Assembly (NCBI RefSeq): GCF_040811775.1
Contig: NZ_JBFNXW010000001.1
Coordinates: 496,001 to 560,000, forward strand
Length of the DNA: 64,000 nt
Direction: 5' to 3'
Source: Balneola sp. MJW-20
GTDB taxonomy: Bacteria > Bacteroidota > Rhodothermia > Balneolales > Balneolaceae
Of the stretch, positions 26,131 through 35,061 are shown piece after piece. The notes under the pieces were generated by a model. The model ran no database searches, was not told the DNA's origin, and saw nothing but the letters and a program-made list of their open reading frames with translations. A program made the translations under genes and the position numbers. The stretch's first letter is position 1, and each line of letters opens with the position of its first letter.

Positions 26131-28623
26131 TTAAAATGAGTGGCCTACACCAAAACTAAAAAACAATTTCTTGTTATTGAACCATCCGTCATCAAGGTCG
26201 TGTACCCGGAAGGCAAAATCAAACCGTACTACCAGATATTGCCAGTCCAGCCGGAGTCCCAACCCGCTACCTACGGCTATTTGTTTATAAAATCGATCAA
26301 ATTTAAAACGCCCTTCTTCCAGAATATCCTGATTCTGATCATCCCGGAAATCATTTTTCGGACCATACCATACATTACCTGCATCCACAAACCAGGCCCC
26401 GATCCAGTCAGCACCAATAAAATTCTCTATCACAGTTTGACGGGTCTCAGTAAAGGCTGCCAGTTTAATCTCACCACCATTTATGGTTACGTTATCAGGG
26501 GAAATGTTGCCGGGACCCAGCTGAAAAGGTGCCCAGCCTCGTATGTCATTCGATCCTCCGGCAAAGAATCGTCGGTTCAGCGGAATTACATCGGATCCTC
26601 CATAAGGTTGGGCAAATCCGCCGAAGATCCTCCAGGCAAATACGGCATTATTTGATACGGGTATGTACCTGCGGTAATCTGCGGTGAGTTTGATAAATCG
26701 GCCATAGGTCAGACTGTTCTCACTAAGTCCCAGCAACGAGGGAAGGTTGCCTTCAAGGGTATCCGGAGTGATCACAAAACGATCGAGCAGAAATGGAATA
26801 TTTCCACCCAATGCCACCGAATATTCACTGAAATATCCAAAATTCCTTTTTATGATATCAGTATTTGCACTTCGGAAAGTATAACGCAGTATCGATGATA
26901 CCTGAGGGTCGAAATCATTCAGGATCCGTCTTAATTCAAAGGAATCTACCAGCTGCCCATTGCTAAGTGTGTCGAATCGTACTTCACTGCCATTTCTGAT
27001 CACCAGAGTGTCAGAATTAAATTCATTTCTGAGATTGCGGATATAAGCATCGGAAGGACTGGTATCTACCAGGTCTAGTTCAAGAAGATCCAGGAACGAA
27101 GTATAACGCGGAGTATGATTAACCTCATACTGAAGGTTAAATCGAATATCGGAATTTATATCAAACAGCAGCTGATCGGATCGGGAATAAGAAAGTGTAT
27201 AACGGGTAAGGGCACGTGTAAAGAATGGGCGGTTATCCAGAAAACGAAAGGGAAACTGAAGACGGGGTACCGTATAATCCGTTCTCAATTCATATTGCCT
27301 AAAAACCCTTGACTGACCGTCAGTTACCTGATTCTCCTCAAGTACTCTGGAGCTGACAAACTCAAAACTAGCATTAGCACTTATAGACAGGTTCTCGGCA
27401 TTCCCGAAAACATTATTATTGGTATAATCGACCCCAAAACCGGTACCAAATCCGTATCTCAGCATTCCGAAGAACTCTGTGGTAATACGGTGTTTGGTAA
27501 GCGTTTGAAGATCAAAGTAGGAAGGAATGAATTCTTTAGTATAGTCCGGCTGAATATCATCTTCACTTTGCCCAAAGCGGCGTATAAAAAGCATACCCAG
27601 GTTCTGATACTCATTTACAGTTTCCAGGTAGAGGGAGTGATTATAAACAGCGCCCGGTTCGAACAGGATCTGGTCGGACAGGAGCGTGAACTTGGATTGA
27701 GCACCCGGCTCTTTACTCATAGTGATAACCCGGGATGAATCCGTGGTATAAGGCTTTCCTGAGAGAGTATCCCGCTGAGAATAATTATCAGGACTTTCAG
27801 TATCTGCAAGTTTAACGTCAACATCGCCAAAACGATAGATTTTTCCCGGTCGGATCCGGTATTGTACATCCAGTTGCAGAGGATCGTCCTGGTCTTTTTT
27901 TACCAGAGCGATCACAGAGTCTCTTTGAATAGAAGCAAATCCATTATTTTTCAGAAAAGTAATGATCCGGTTCTGTTCATTGGTCAGAGCTTGGGATTTA
28001 TACTGTTGATCAACGGTGAAGGTAGTATCATTAAGCAGACCTCCCGTCAAGGGGCTTTCCCTGAAAAAATTAATTCTTTTGCCGGTATCTTCGAAAAAAG
28101 GCATGCCCCGGTAGGTAACTGTATTTATGATGGAGGGATCACCTTCATCGATAAGAAAAGAAACTTCTATCTTATCCGTGCGGTACTCGATCACAGTGGT
28201 ATCTACACTGACATTCAGGAATCCCTGTGACTCATAATAGAGCCGGATTCTTTCGATATCATTAGCTACTACAGCCCGATCCAGATAGGCAGGATCTTCA
28301 CCAAAACGCCCTCCGGATACCTTCCATATAAAATACCAGGGAGTAAACCGGGGAACTCCCAGGAACTCGCGGTTAGTGCGGGTACGGACGAGAGTTTCGA
28401 GCGTACGGTCCTTGATATTGCGATTCCCGGCAAACCGCACTCTTCTCACAACATCTTCTGTGTTACTTTCTGATCCCGTGGTTTGTGCATGTAACACAGT
28501 AGGAAAAGAAAGCAGTAAAGACAGAAAGATAAGCAGTAGAGTCAGCTGACGATAATGATATTTATTTGAGTGCAAGGTGTACCTTAAAAAAACGGCTGAT
28601 CCGTAAAACGAAACAACCGTCAA
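26131..28623 (-). CDS. Omp85-superfamily outer membrane protein (BamA/TamA-like)
   Basis: The protein has up to 830 residues: a signal peptide ending VLHAQ, two or three POTRA-like repeats (VRRVRFAGNRNIKDRTL near 55; IINTVTYRG near 155; YRFGDVDVKL near 270) and a long C-terminal barrel ending in phenylalanine (FGVGHSF), with the RFFAGGSNDIRGWAPF loop motif typical of Omp85. It probably inserts or translocates outer membrane proteins or lipids; whether BamA proper or a TamA-like paralogue cannot be decided. The annotated ATG at 28623 adds 16 residues before a normal signal peptide; an in-frame TTG at 28575 is a plausible true start. Confidence 0.88.
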   Translation of the reverse strand: MTVVSFYGSAVFLRYTLHSNKYHYRQLTLLLIFLSLLLSFPTVLHAQTTGSESNTEDVVRRVRFAGNRNIKDRTLETLVRTRTNREFLGVPRFTPWYFIWKVSGGRFGEDPAYLDRAVVANDIERIRLYYESQGFLNVSVDTTVIEYRTDKIEVSFLIDEGDPSIINTVTYRGMPFFEDTGKRINFFRESPLTGGLLNDTTFTVDQQYKSQALTNEQNRIITFLKNNGFASIQRDSVIALVKKDQDDPLQLDVQYRIRPGKIYRFGDVDVKLADTESPDNYSQRDTLSGKPYTTDSSRVITMSKEPGAQSKFTLLSDQILFEPGAVYNHSLYLETVNEYQNLGMLFIRRFGQSEDDIQPDYTKEFIPSYFDLQTLTKHRITTEFFGMLRYGFGTGFGVDYTNNNVFGNAENLSISANASFEFVSSRVLEENQVTDGQSRVFRQYELRTDYTVPRLQFPFRFLDNRPFFTRALTRYTLSYSRSDQLLFDINSDIRFNLQYEVNHTPRYTSFLDLLELDLVDTSPSDAYIRNLRNEFNSDTLVIRNGSEVRFDTLSNGQLVDSFELRRILNDFDPQVSSILRYTFRSANTDIIKRNFGYFSEYSVALGGNIPFLLDRFVITPDTLEGNLPSLLGLSENSLTYGRFIKLTADYRRYIPVSNNAVFAWRIFGGFAQPYGGSDVIPLNRRFFAGGSNDIRGWAPFQLGPGNISPDNVTINGGEIKLAAFTETRQTVIENFIGADWIGAWFVDAGNVWYGPKNDFRDDQNQDILEEGRFKFDRFYKQIAVGSGLGLRLDWQYLVVRFDFAFRVHDLDDGWFNNKKLFFSFGVGHSF

Positions 28624-28649
28624 TTTGAGAATAAGTGAATCAGATGATA

Positions 28650-28904
28650 TTAAACATCATCGTAATCAAAGCCTTCGTCTTCTTCATTATGAAAGAAATC
28701 CTCTTTACGGATATAATCAGGCCAGATATCTTCAATTCCTTCGTAGATAGTTTCCTCTCCCTGGTCAATCTCTTCCAGTTCTTCAAGATTCGCAATTACC
28801 TGCATGGGCAACCCGTTCCTCTCGGCCCATTCAATAAGTTCTTCCCTGGTTGCGGGAAAGGGTGCATCGTCTAATGCTGCTGCTAGTTCAACGGTCCAAA
28901 TCAT
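28650..28904 (-). CDS. DUF2795 family small acidic protein
   Basis: The 84-residue protein has the DUF2795 core AALDDAPFPATREELIEWAERNG in its first 32 residues (the stretch around PFPATREEL is the hallmark), followed by a very acidic tail ending EGFDYDDV. The family is small and poorly characterised. The gene is divergent from tatA, with a 151-nt AT-rich intergenic region containing a 7-9-7 inverted repeat. It does not overlap the Omp85 gene downstream. Confidence 0.78.
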   Translation of the reverse strand: MIWTVELAAALDDAPFPATREELIEWAERNGLPMQVIANLEELEEIDQGEETIYEGIEDIWPDYIRKEDFFHNEEDEGFDYDDV

Positions 28905-28942
28905 AGATTTAGGTTTTTTTAGTATGAATGAGTGTAATAAAC

Positions 28943-28965
28943 ACTTGATGGAACAATAATCAAGT
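28943..28965. promoter_or_regulatory. Perfect 7-9-7 inverted repeat between DUF2795 gene and tatA
   Basis: ACTTGAT (28943-28949) and ATCAAGT (28959-28965) flank a 9-nt spacer in the divergent intergenic region. It could be an operator or part of a leader hairpin; there is no T-run, so a terminator is unlikely. Confidence 0.35.
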
Positions 28966-29055
28966 TATTTATTATAATTTTTGTTCCAAAAACGTGCCGA
29001 AAATATTGTTATCTTCGGACAATTACATCAACTAAATCTATTTGAGGATTATTTT

Positions 29056-29268
29056 ATGGGTAGCATTGGAGCTCCTGAAATTCTAATAGTCGCTGTTATT
29101 ATCCTTTTATTGTTTGGTGCTAAGCGCATTCCAGAACTGGCTCGCGGCCTAGGTCAGGGTATTAAAGAGTTTAAAGACGCATCAAATGATATCAAAAAAG
29201 AGATCGAAGACAGTTCACGAGATATCAAAGATACCGTCAATCAGAAAGAATCGAATAAGAATTCCTAA
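29056..29268 (+). CDS. tatA: Twin-arginine translocase subunit TatA
   Basis: From ATG 29056 the product is 70 residues: a short N-terminus (GSIGAPEI), one membrane helix (ILIVAVIILLLFG), the hinge FGAKRIPELARGLGQG, an amphipathic helix with KEFKDASNDI and a charged tail. This is the TatA/E pore-forming layout; TatB-type length is excluded. TatC is not nearby. An upstream in-frame ORF start at 28981 would add 25 residues before the family's normal N-terminus and was rejected. The next gene, gatA, starts 12 nt downstream. Confidence 0.94.
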   Translation: MGSIGAPEILIVAVIILLLFGAKRIPELARGLGQGIKEFKDASNDIKKEIEDSSRDIKDTVNQKESNKNS

Positions 29269-29280
29269 ACCAATCTAATC

Positions 29281-30810
29281 TTGGAGCATTTGTCTTTTTC
29301 TGAAGCACAGAAAAAACTTTCATCTGGAGAAATAAAACTTACCGACCTGGTATCCGAATATCGAAATCGCATCGAGGAAAGAAATGAGGAGGTCAATGCT
29401 ATGGTCTTCCTCAACTTCGATCAGGCGATGGAAGATGCTGTCAGGATCCAACATAAGATCGATGACGGAACCGCCGGCAGTCTGGCTGGTATGGTCATGG
29501 GTATAAAAGATCTGATCGCTGAAAAAGGGAAGAAAACCACCTGTGCTTCTCATATACTCAGTAATTTTGAAAGCATTTATGATGCTACTGTGATCGAGCG
29601 TCTGAGAGCAGAGGATGCGATCTTTATAGGAAGAACCAATATGGATGAGTTTGCCATGGGTTCTGCAAATCAGTATAGCCATCACGGTCCGGCTAAGAAT
29701 CCGGTAGATCTTACTAAGGTTCCGGGTGGTTCATCCGGAGGTAGTGCTGCTGCCGTAGCCGATAACATGGTCATGGCTGCACTAGGTTCTGATACCGGTG
29801 GGTCGATCCGTCAACCGGCTGCCTATTGTGGTATTGTAGGACTTAAACCAACGTATGGAAGGGTTTCGAGATACGGACTGGTTGCTTTTGCATCCTCATT
29901 CGACTGCATTGGTCCAATGACCTCTAATGTCGAAGACGCTGCAAGGATCCTGCAGGTGATCGCCGGTTATGATAAACACGACAATACTTCCAGCAGCCAG
30001 GATACTTCCGATTACCTGGAAGCAGTCCGGAACCCGGATGCCGGTATTAAGATCGGAGTACCGGAAGAATATTTCAGTGAAGGTCTTGACCCTGAGATCA
30101 GAACCGGCATTGAGGAAAAACTTGATGCTCTTAAAGAAAAAGGAGCTGAATTAATACCTATCAGTCTTCCTCACACCAAATATGCAATTGCAATTTACTA
30201 TATCCTCGCCACCGCGGAGGCTTCCAGTAACCTCGCAAGATACGATGGTATCCGCTTTGGGCATCGTGCAGACAAAGAGAAGGTGATGGACGATCTCAAT
30301 AAAGAGGAAGCAGCACTAACTGAACTTATTGCTGAGGCAGATGGGCAGGAGAAGATTAATCTGCAGAAAGAACTTGGAAAACTGGATTCACCGCTTATCC
30401 GGTTATACAAAAAATCCAGAACCGAAGGCTTTGGCCCCGAAGTAAAAAGAAGGATCATGCTGGGTACCTATGTACTTAGTTCCGGCTACTATGATGCCTA
30501 TTATGGAAAAGCTCAGAAAGTACGGCGCCTGGTACAGGAAGATTTCAAAAAAGCTTTTGATAAAGTGGATGTGATCGTATCACCCACCGCACCAACCACT
30601 GCCTTCGACGCCGGAAGCAAAATGGATGACCCGGTACAAATGTATCTGAATGATGTTTATACTATCTCTGCGAATCTTGCGGGTATTTGCGGGATCAGTG
30701 TGCCTGCAGGAATACATTCAGACGGTTTACCCTATGGCATTCAGTTTATGGCAGATGCTTTCAGGGAAGATAAAGTTTTGAATGCCGGCAGGCTTATAGA
30801 GCAACTCTAA
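29281..30810 (+). CDS. gatA: Asp-tRNA(Asn)/Glu-tRNA(Gln) amidotransferase subunit A, with an inserted coiled-coil segment
   Basis: A 509-residue GatA with TTG start at 29281 (LSFSEAQKKLSSGEI aligns with the family N-terminus). The amidase triad is visible: Lys in MGIKDLI, cis-Ser and nucleophile in PGGSSGGSAAAV and GSDTGGSIRQPA. It releases ammonia from glutamine for GatB to amidate mischarged tRNA. Compared with remembered GatA sequences there are about 30 extra residues between GHRAD and LYKKSR (about 332-370), rich in Glu/Lys/Leu and coiled-coil-like. GatB and GatC are not in the window. It lies between tatA and an SDR gene on the same strand. Confidence 0.96.
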   Translation: MEHLSFSEAQKKLSSGEIKLTDLVSEYRNRIEERNEEVNAMVFLNFDQAMEDAVRIQHKIDDGTAGSLAGMVMGIKDLIAEKGKKTTCASHILSNFESIYDATVIERLRAEDAIFIGRTNMDEFAMGSANQYSHHGPAKNPVDLTKVPGGSSGGSAAAVADNMVMAALGSDTGGSIRQPAAYCGIVGLKPTYGRVSRYGLVAFASSFDCIGPMTSNVEDAARILQVIAGYDKHDNTSSSQDTSDYLEAVRNPDAGIKIGVPEEYFSEGLDPEIRTGIEEKLDALKEKGAELIPISLPHTKYAIAIYYILATAEASSNLARYDGIRFGHRADKEKVMDDLNKEEAALTELIAEADGQEKINLQKELGKLDSPLIRLYKKSRTEGFGPEVKRRIMLGTYVLSSGYYDAYYGKAQKVRRLVQEDFKKAFDKVDVIVSPTAPTTAFDAGSKMDDPVQMYLNDVYTISANLAGICGISVPAGIHSDGLPYGIQFMADAFREDKVLNAGRLIEQL

Positions 30811-30825
30811 TCCTATATACTGACC

Positions 30826-31599
30826 ATGAGCACCAACGATCGACTTAAAAACAAAAATGTATTGATCACCGGTGCCACAGCCGGGATCGGCAAAGCAACG
30901 GCTTTTGAATTCGCTTCTAGAGATGCAAACCTGATCCTGACCGGCCGCCGTGGCGAAAAGCTAAAGGCTATTGCCCACGAGATAAAAGAGGAATACTCTG
31001 TAAAGGTTGTCACTGCAGCTTTTGATATACAATCCTGGGACGCCTGCCTCAATTTTGTAAACAATCTTGATCAGCAAGTGGATATTCTGGTGAATAATGC
31101 AGGACTTTCCCGTGGATTGGACCCTATATATGAGGGTAAAAAAGAAGACTGGGATGAGATGATCGACACTAACGTAAAGGGTTTATTAGCACTGAGCAGG
31201 CTGATCATTCCTCAGATGAAAGATAGAAATGAAGGCCATGTTATTAATATTGGTTCAATCGCCGGCCATGAGGTCTATCCGGGAGGGGTAGTCTATACTG
31301 CCACGAAACATGCTGTAAAAGCCATAACCGAGGCTTCAAAGCGTGACCTTCATGGTACAAAAGTACGAGTAAGTATGGTTTCGCCGGGATTGGTAGAAAC
31401 TGAATTTTCTAAAGTTCGCTTCCATGGCGATGAAGAAAAAGCAGAAAATGTGTATAAAGGGATGCAAGCTCTTACTGCTCAGGATATTGCTGAGATCATT
31501 GTATTTACGGCTGACCGGCCACCTCATGTAAATATAATGGATACTATTGTGCTTCCGGTTGACCAGTCCTCATCCACTATGGTGCACAGAAATGAATAA
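30826..31599 (+). CDS. Short-chain dehydrogenase/reductase, YdfG-like
   Basis: The 257-residue SDR has the coenzyme motif TGATAGIGKA, NNAGLSRG, catalytic Ser in NIGSIAGHEVYPGG, and YTATKHAVK with the Tyr and Lys. TGRRGEK after the second strand suggests NADP(H) preference. The family includes YdfG, an NADP-dependent 3-hydroxy acid (L-allo-threonine, 3-hydroxypropionate) dehydrogenase. The start lies 15 nt after gatA. Its end overlaps the start of the M28 lipoprotein gene by 8 nt, so the run is co-transcribed. Confidence 0.92.
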   Translation: MSTNDRLKNKNVLITGATAGIGKATAFEFASRDANLILTGRRGEKLKAIAHEIKEEYSVKVVTAAFDIQSWDACLNFVNNLDQQVDILVNNAGLSRGLDPIYEGKKEDWDEMIDTNVKGLLALSRLIIPQMKDRNEGHVINIGSIAGHEVYPGGVVYTATKHAVKAITEASKRDLHGTKVRVSMVSPGLVETEFSKVRFHGDEEKAENVYKGMQALTAQDIAEIIVFTADRPPHVNIMDTIVLPVDQSSSTMVHRNE

Positions 31600-32557
31600 C
31601 TTTCTCACAGGATCTCTGGCAATCTTATTACTGGTATCCTGTACAGAAAATCATTCATCCCGACTTAAGTTCAGTAATAAGGGAAGGGAAGTTCCTGCTT
31701 TTTCTTCCGATTCAGCTTATCAGCATATTTCTGACATTTTGAATATAGGTGACAGGGTACCGGGTACTCCTTCACACACTATGACCAAAGAACATCTGCT
31801 GAATTATATGCAAAGTAAAGCGGGGAACCGTGCAGTATATGCTCAGAATTTTACCAAGATCGTGTATGGTGATACTCTTCGATTAACCAATATAATCGCT
31901 GCATTCAATCCGCTAGCTAAAGACCGGATCTTATTATGCGCACACTGGGACTCACGTCCGCGATCTGAAGAGGACCCTGAATATCCAGAGAAACCTTTAC
32001 CGGGTGCAGATGACGGGGGATCCGGTGTCGCTGTTCTTATGGAGCTAGCTCGCCAGTTCTCTGTGAATAATCCTCCGATAGGCGTAGATATCGTCTTATT
32101 TGATGGAGAGGATTACGGAATGCCGGATGATCTGGATAATTATTTCCTGGGATCGAGGTACTGGGCCGCAAATCCCCCGGTACCAGGATATTCACCTAGA
32201 TTTGGAATATTGCTGGATATGGTAGGGGCTGAAAACGCGGTATTCCCCAAAGAAGGATACTCTATGGCTTATGCACCTAACCTAGTGAACGAAGTCTGGG
32301 AAATCGGGGCTTTACAAGGAAAGGATGATCTCTTTATTGATGAAACAGCCCCATCTATCTCTGATGATCATACGATCATCAATATGGAAACAAATATCCC
32401 TATGATCGATATCATAAATCTTTCGGGTAATAATGAAGAGGGAAGCATATTTCCTGTTCACTGGCACACTCAGAAAGATGATATAGAGATCATAGACAAG
32501 GAAGTACTGGAAGCAGTTGGTAATGTACTAATGGAACTTATTTATAACCGTTTATGA
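31592..32557 (+). CDS. M28-family zinc peptidase / glutaminyl cyclase-like lipoprotein
   Basis: Starting at ATG 31592 the product has 321 residues with a lipoprotein signal (lipobox LVSC near residue 14). The M28 zinc ligands are seen in CAHWDSRP, GADDGGSGVAVLMELAR, DGEDYG and the C-terminal HWHTQKDD. DGEDYG with the YFLGSRYWA segment is typical of bacterial M28 proteins resembling glutaminyl-peptide cyclotransferase, so it may cyclise N-terminal Gln or act as an aminopeptidase; sequence alone cannot decide. It overlaps the preceding SDR and the following prmA start (ATGA). Confidence 0.88.
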   Translation: MNNFLTGSLAILLLVSCTENHSSRLKFSNKGREVPAFSSDSAYQHISDILNIGDRVPGTPSHTMTKEHLLNYMQSKAGNRAVYAQNFTKIVYGDTLRLTNIIAAFNPLAKDRILLCAHWDSRPRSEEDPEYPEKPLPGADDGGSGVAVLMELARQFSVNNPPIGVDIVLFDGEDYGMPDDLDNYFLGSRYWAANPPVPGYSPRFGILLDMVGAENAVFPKEGYSMAYAPNLVNEVWEIGALQGKDDLFIDETAPSISDDHTIINMETNIPMIDIINLSGNNEEGSIFPVHWHTQKDDIEIIDKEVLEAVGNVLMELIYNRL

Positions 32558-33390
32558 GTGAACACCTGCAGCTTACTATAGTAATCGATGATGATCTTCA
32601 GGAATATCTGATCGCAGATCTTTTTGATATGGATTTTGAAGGTTTTGAACAACTTGATAATAAACTGATTGCGACTATTCCTGCTGCTCGTTTCGATGAT
32701 ATGAAAAGAGAAGAGCTTGAGAGAATACTGATAAGTTATGGTCAGAACTTCTTAATAGAGAAAGAAGAGATACTGGGAGAGCAGAACTGGAATGAGGAGT
32801 GGGAAAAGACCATACAACCACAGCAAATAGGGGATTTTTATGTACATCCTACCTGGTCTTCGTCAGAAAGCACAGAAGGTCTGACTGACCTGATCATTGA
32901 TCCGAAATTGGCTTTTGGAACGGGATATCATCCTACCACACGATTGATATTGAAGTTGCTTCCCGGTTTTATTGAGGAGGGTGACAAAGTGCTTGATGCG
33001 GGGACAGGAACCGGCATACTGGGCATTGCAGCGCTTAAGATAGGAGCCTCAGAGGTATTAGGATTTGACATTGACGAGTGGTCGCGGACTAATGCCACTG
33101 AAAACATACTCCTAAATGAGGTGGAGAATTTTGAGGTTAAGCTGGGTTCGGTTGAGACCATCCCGCAGGATGAAGAATATGACCTGATACTGGCTAATAT
33201 TAACAGGAATGCACTTACGGAAATGATCCCTGACCTGTTAGAACACCTGAAAAGTAACGGGTATTTGATCTTATCAGGATTGTTGAAAGAAGACGAAGAA
33301 TATATTAAGAAGCTGGATGCGCTCGCGGATTTGAGCCTGCTGGTTACTAAATCAGAAGATGAATGGATCGCAATGGCATACAGAACATGA
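32554..33390 (+). CDS. prmA: Ribosomal protein L11 methyltransferase
   Basis: The 278-residue enzyme has an N-terminal substrate-binding domain, a flexible linker (NWNEEWEKTIQPQQIGDFYVHP), and a SAM domain with FGTGYHPTTRL, DAGTGTGILGIAALK and LANINRNAL, all PrmA hallmarks. It methylates several residues of L11. Its start overlaps the M28 gene stop (ATGA) and its stop overlaps the ppx start (ATGA), so it is in the middle of a coupled run. Confidence 0.95.
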   Translation: MSEHLQLTIVIDDDLQEYLIADLFDMDFEGFEQLDNKLIATIPAARFDDMKREELERILISYGQNFLIEKEEILGEQNWNEEWEKTIQPQQIGDFYVHPTWSSSESTEGLTDLIIDPKLAFGTGYHPTTRLILKLLPGFIEEGDKVLDAGTGTGILGIAALKIGASEVLGFDIDEWSRTNATENILLNEVENFEVKLGSVETIPQDEEYDLILANINRNALTEMIPDLLEHLKSNGYLILSGLLKEDEEYIKKLDALADLSLLVTKSEDEWIAMAYRT

Positions 33391-34304
33391 GAGCAGCAAT
33401 CGATATTGGTACCAACACCGTTTTATTATTGATCGCAGAAACCAGAAAAAACAAATTCAGAGTAGTAGAGGAAAAACAGCATATACCCAGACTTGGGAAG
33501 GGAGTGGATAAAGATAAAAAGATCAGTGATGAGGCAGCCGATCGTGTGATACATGCACTCAAAGATTATCACGATTACCTGGACTCAGAATTCCCGCAAC
33601 TAAAGAATATTGTGGTTACGGCCACCAGCGCTGTGCGTGATGCAACAAACAAAAAATCATTTCTTGAAGCTATAAAAAAGGAAACCGGACTTGACGTGAG
33701 GATCCTAAGCGGTCCGGAAGAAGCCGAGTGGACTGCAGCAGGTGCACTATCCACCCTTAATGGAAAAGCCAGTGTCAGGTCATTGATCATCGATATAGGA
33801 GGCGGCTCTACAGAAGTGGTCAGAATGAGAAAAGACGCAGTAATAGACAGTCATTCATTCGATATGGGCTCAGTACGATTTACGGAAAGGTTTCTTAAAA
33901 GTGACCCGCCAACACCTGACCAGATCAGTAAATGCAGGGAAGCAATCAGGAAATATTTTCTGAAGAGACCTTTTGAAGATACCAGTGGTCATTCCGGAAT
34001 CGGAGTAGCAGGAACCTGTACATCCCTGGCCGCAATATTAAATGAAACTGATAAATACGATCCGGTTGCAGTGAACGGAGCTAAATTTACCTTACGGCAA
34101 CTGCAAGGGGTCATACATCGCTTTGCAAAACTCACATCAGGCGAGATAGAATCATTATTTCCAACAATTCTGAAGGGAAGAGCTGATATAATACTGGCGG
34201 GACTGTTGATCCTGGAGGGATTTATGATCCATTTTAAGCTTAAAGATCTGCTGGTTTCAACCGGCGGAATTCGTCACGGCGCTATTCTAAAAACATTTCA
34301 TTAG
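33387..34304 (+). CDS. ppx: Exopolyphosphatase / guanosine pentaphosphatase (Ppx/GppA)
   Basis: The 305-residue product from ATG 33387 has the ASKHA phosphatase motifs: AAIDIGTNTVLLL (phosphate 1), VVTATSAVRDA, the catalytic GPEEAEW, DIGGGSTEV (phosphate 2) and the C-terminal STGGIRHGA. It lacks the extra C-terminal HD-like domain of E. coli Ppx, as in short-form Ppx/GppA proteins. It hydrolyses polyphosphate or pppGpp. The chosen start overlaps the prmA stop; an upstream ATG at 33363 would add a non-conserved extension. A terminator follows 40 nt downstream. Confidence 0.93.
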   Translation: MRAAIDIGTNTVLLLIAETRKNKFRVVEEKQHIPRLGKGVDKDKKISDEAADRVIHALKDYHDYLDSEFPQLKNIVVTATSAVRDATNKKSFLEAIKKETGLDVRILSGPEEAEWTAAGALSTLNGKASVRSLIIDIGGGSTEVVRMRKDAVIDSHSFDMGSVRFTERFLKSDPPTPDQISKCREAIRKYFLKRPFEDTSGHSGIGVAGTCTSLAAILNETDKYDPVAVNGAKFTLRQLQGVIHRFAKLTSGEIESLFPTILKGRADIILAGLLILEGFMIHFKLKDLLVSTGGIRHGAILKTFH

Positions 34305-34340
34305 TGCTTTTCAGCTTTGTTTACAGTTCATATAAAAAAA

Positions 34341-34364
34341 AGGGTGCCCGACGGAGCACCCTTT
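34341..34364. terminator. Bidirectional terminator between ppx and the outer membrane protein gene
   Basis: AGGGTGC / GCACCCT stem with an 8-nt loop is flanked by an A-run on the left and a short T-run on the right, so it can end both the plus-strand ppx run and the convergent minus-strand gene. Confidence 0.8.
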
Positions 34365-34384
34365 ATAATTAGATTAAGCAAATA

Positions 34385-34930
34385 CTAGTTGCCGCCTACC
34401 GGTATTCTTACTCCGGCAGCAATAACCAGCTGATCCAGATCAGATATTACGTACTTAACTTCGCCAAATAAATTACCGAAATTCATCACGTATTCTGCAC
34501 CGGCTCCAATGTTAAGCCCAATTTCCGTATCAGAAATACTTCCTCCACCGAAAAATCCTCCAACATCAGGAAACTCGATTTCCCAGAACGCGATATTTAA
34601 GCCTGCCAAGCCATAGAGATTAAATTCTTCCTCGTTCAGGAAGTCATAAAATCCATTCAGGTTAAGTGCAGACAACTTAAATTTTACACCTGATTCATCC
34701 TTAGGGAAGAAAAAAGTGAAGTCTGCTCCGACAGCTATTTGCTCATTGATATCGTATCGACCATCTACCTTAAGTCCAATATCATTGTTTACATCACCGG
34801 CTCCGTCGTATGCACCGGTACCCAGAACAAGGCCGGCTCCGACCTCAATTTGTGCGTCTGCAGTGTTCACCATCACAATGCTAAGTAAACCCGCAAAAAG
34901 TATAGTAGTTATCTTTTTCATATTAATCAC
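34385..34930 (-). CDS. Small outer membrane beta-barrel protein
   Basis: This is a 181-residue protein with a signal peptide (ends NTADAQ) and a repeated alternating hydrophobic pattern that fits an eight-stranded barrel: GAGLVLGTGAY, LKVDGRYDI, VGADFTFFFP, NLNGFYDF, LYGLAGLNIAF, LNIGAGAEYV, LFGEVKYV and LVIAAGVRIPV. It belongs to the OmpA/OmpX-like porin-family group; a ligand cannot be called. The start could also be the in-frame ATG at 34921 (MKKITTILFAG), which has a more typical signal peptide. It is divergent from the sigma-factor gene. Confidence 0.82.
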   Translation of the reverse strand: MINMKKITTILFAGLLSIVMVNTADAQIEVGAGLVLGTGAYDGAGDVNNDIGLKVDGRYDINEQIAVGADFTFFFPKDESGVKFKLSALNLNGFYDFLNEEEFNLYGLAGLNIAFWEIEFPDVGGFFGGGSISDTEIGLNIGAGAEYVMNFGNLFGEVKYVISDLDQLVIAAGVRIPVGGN

Positions 34931-35061
34931 TTGTTTTTATTAATGTTGGATAAATCGACCTCTTAACAATTCCTTATAATTAAATACTATTTTTTAATAA
35001 AAAAAATAGATTTCCCTTTTCCCTAACCTTTGTATTTTAGAGCGCACCGAAAATTTTATGC

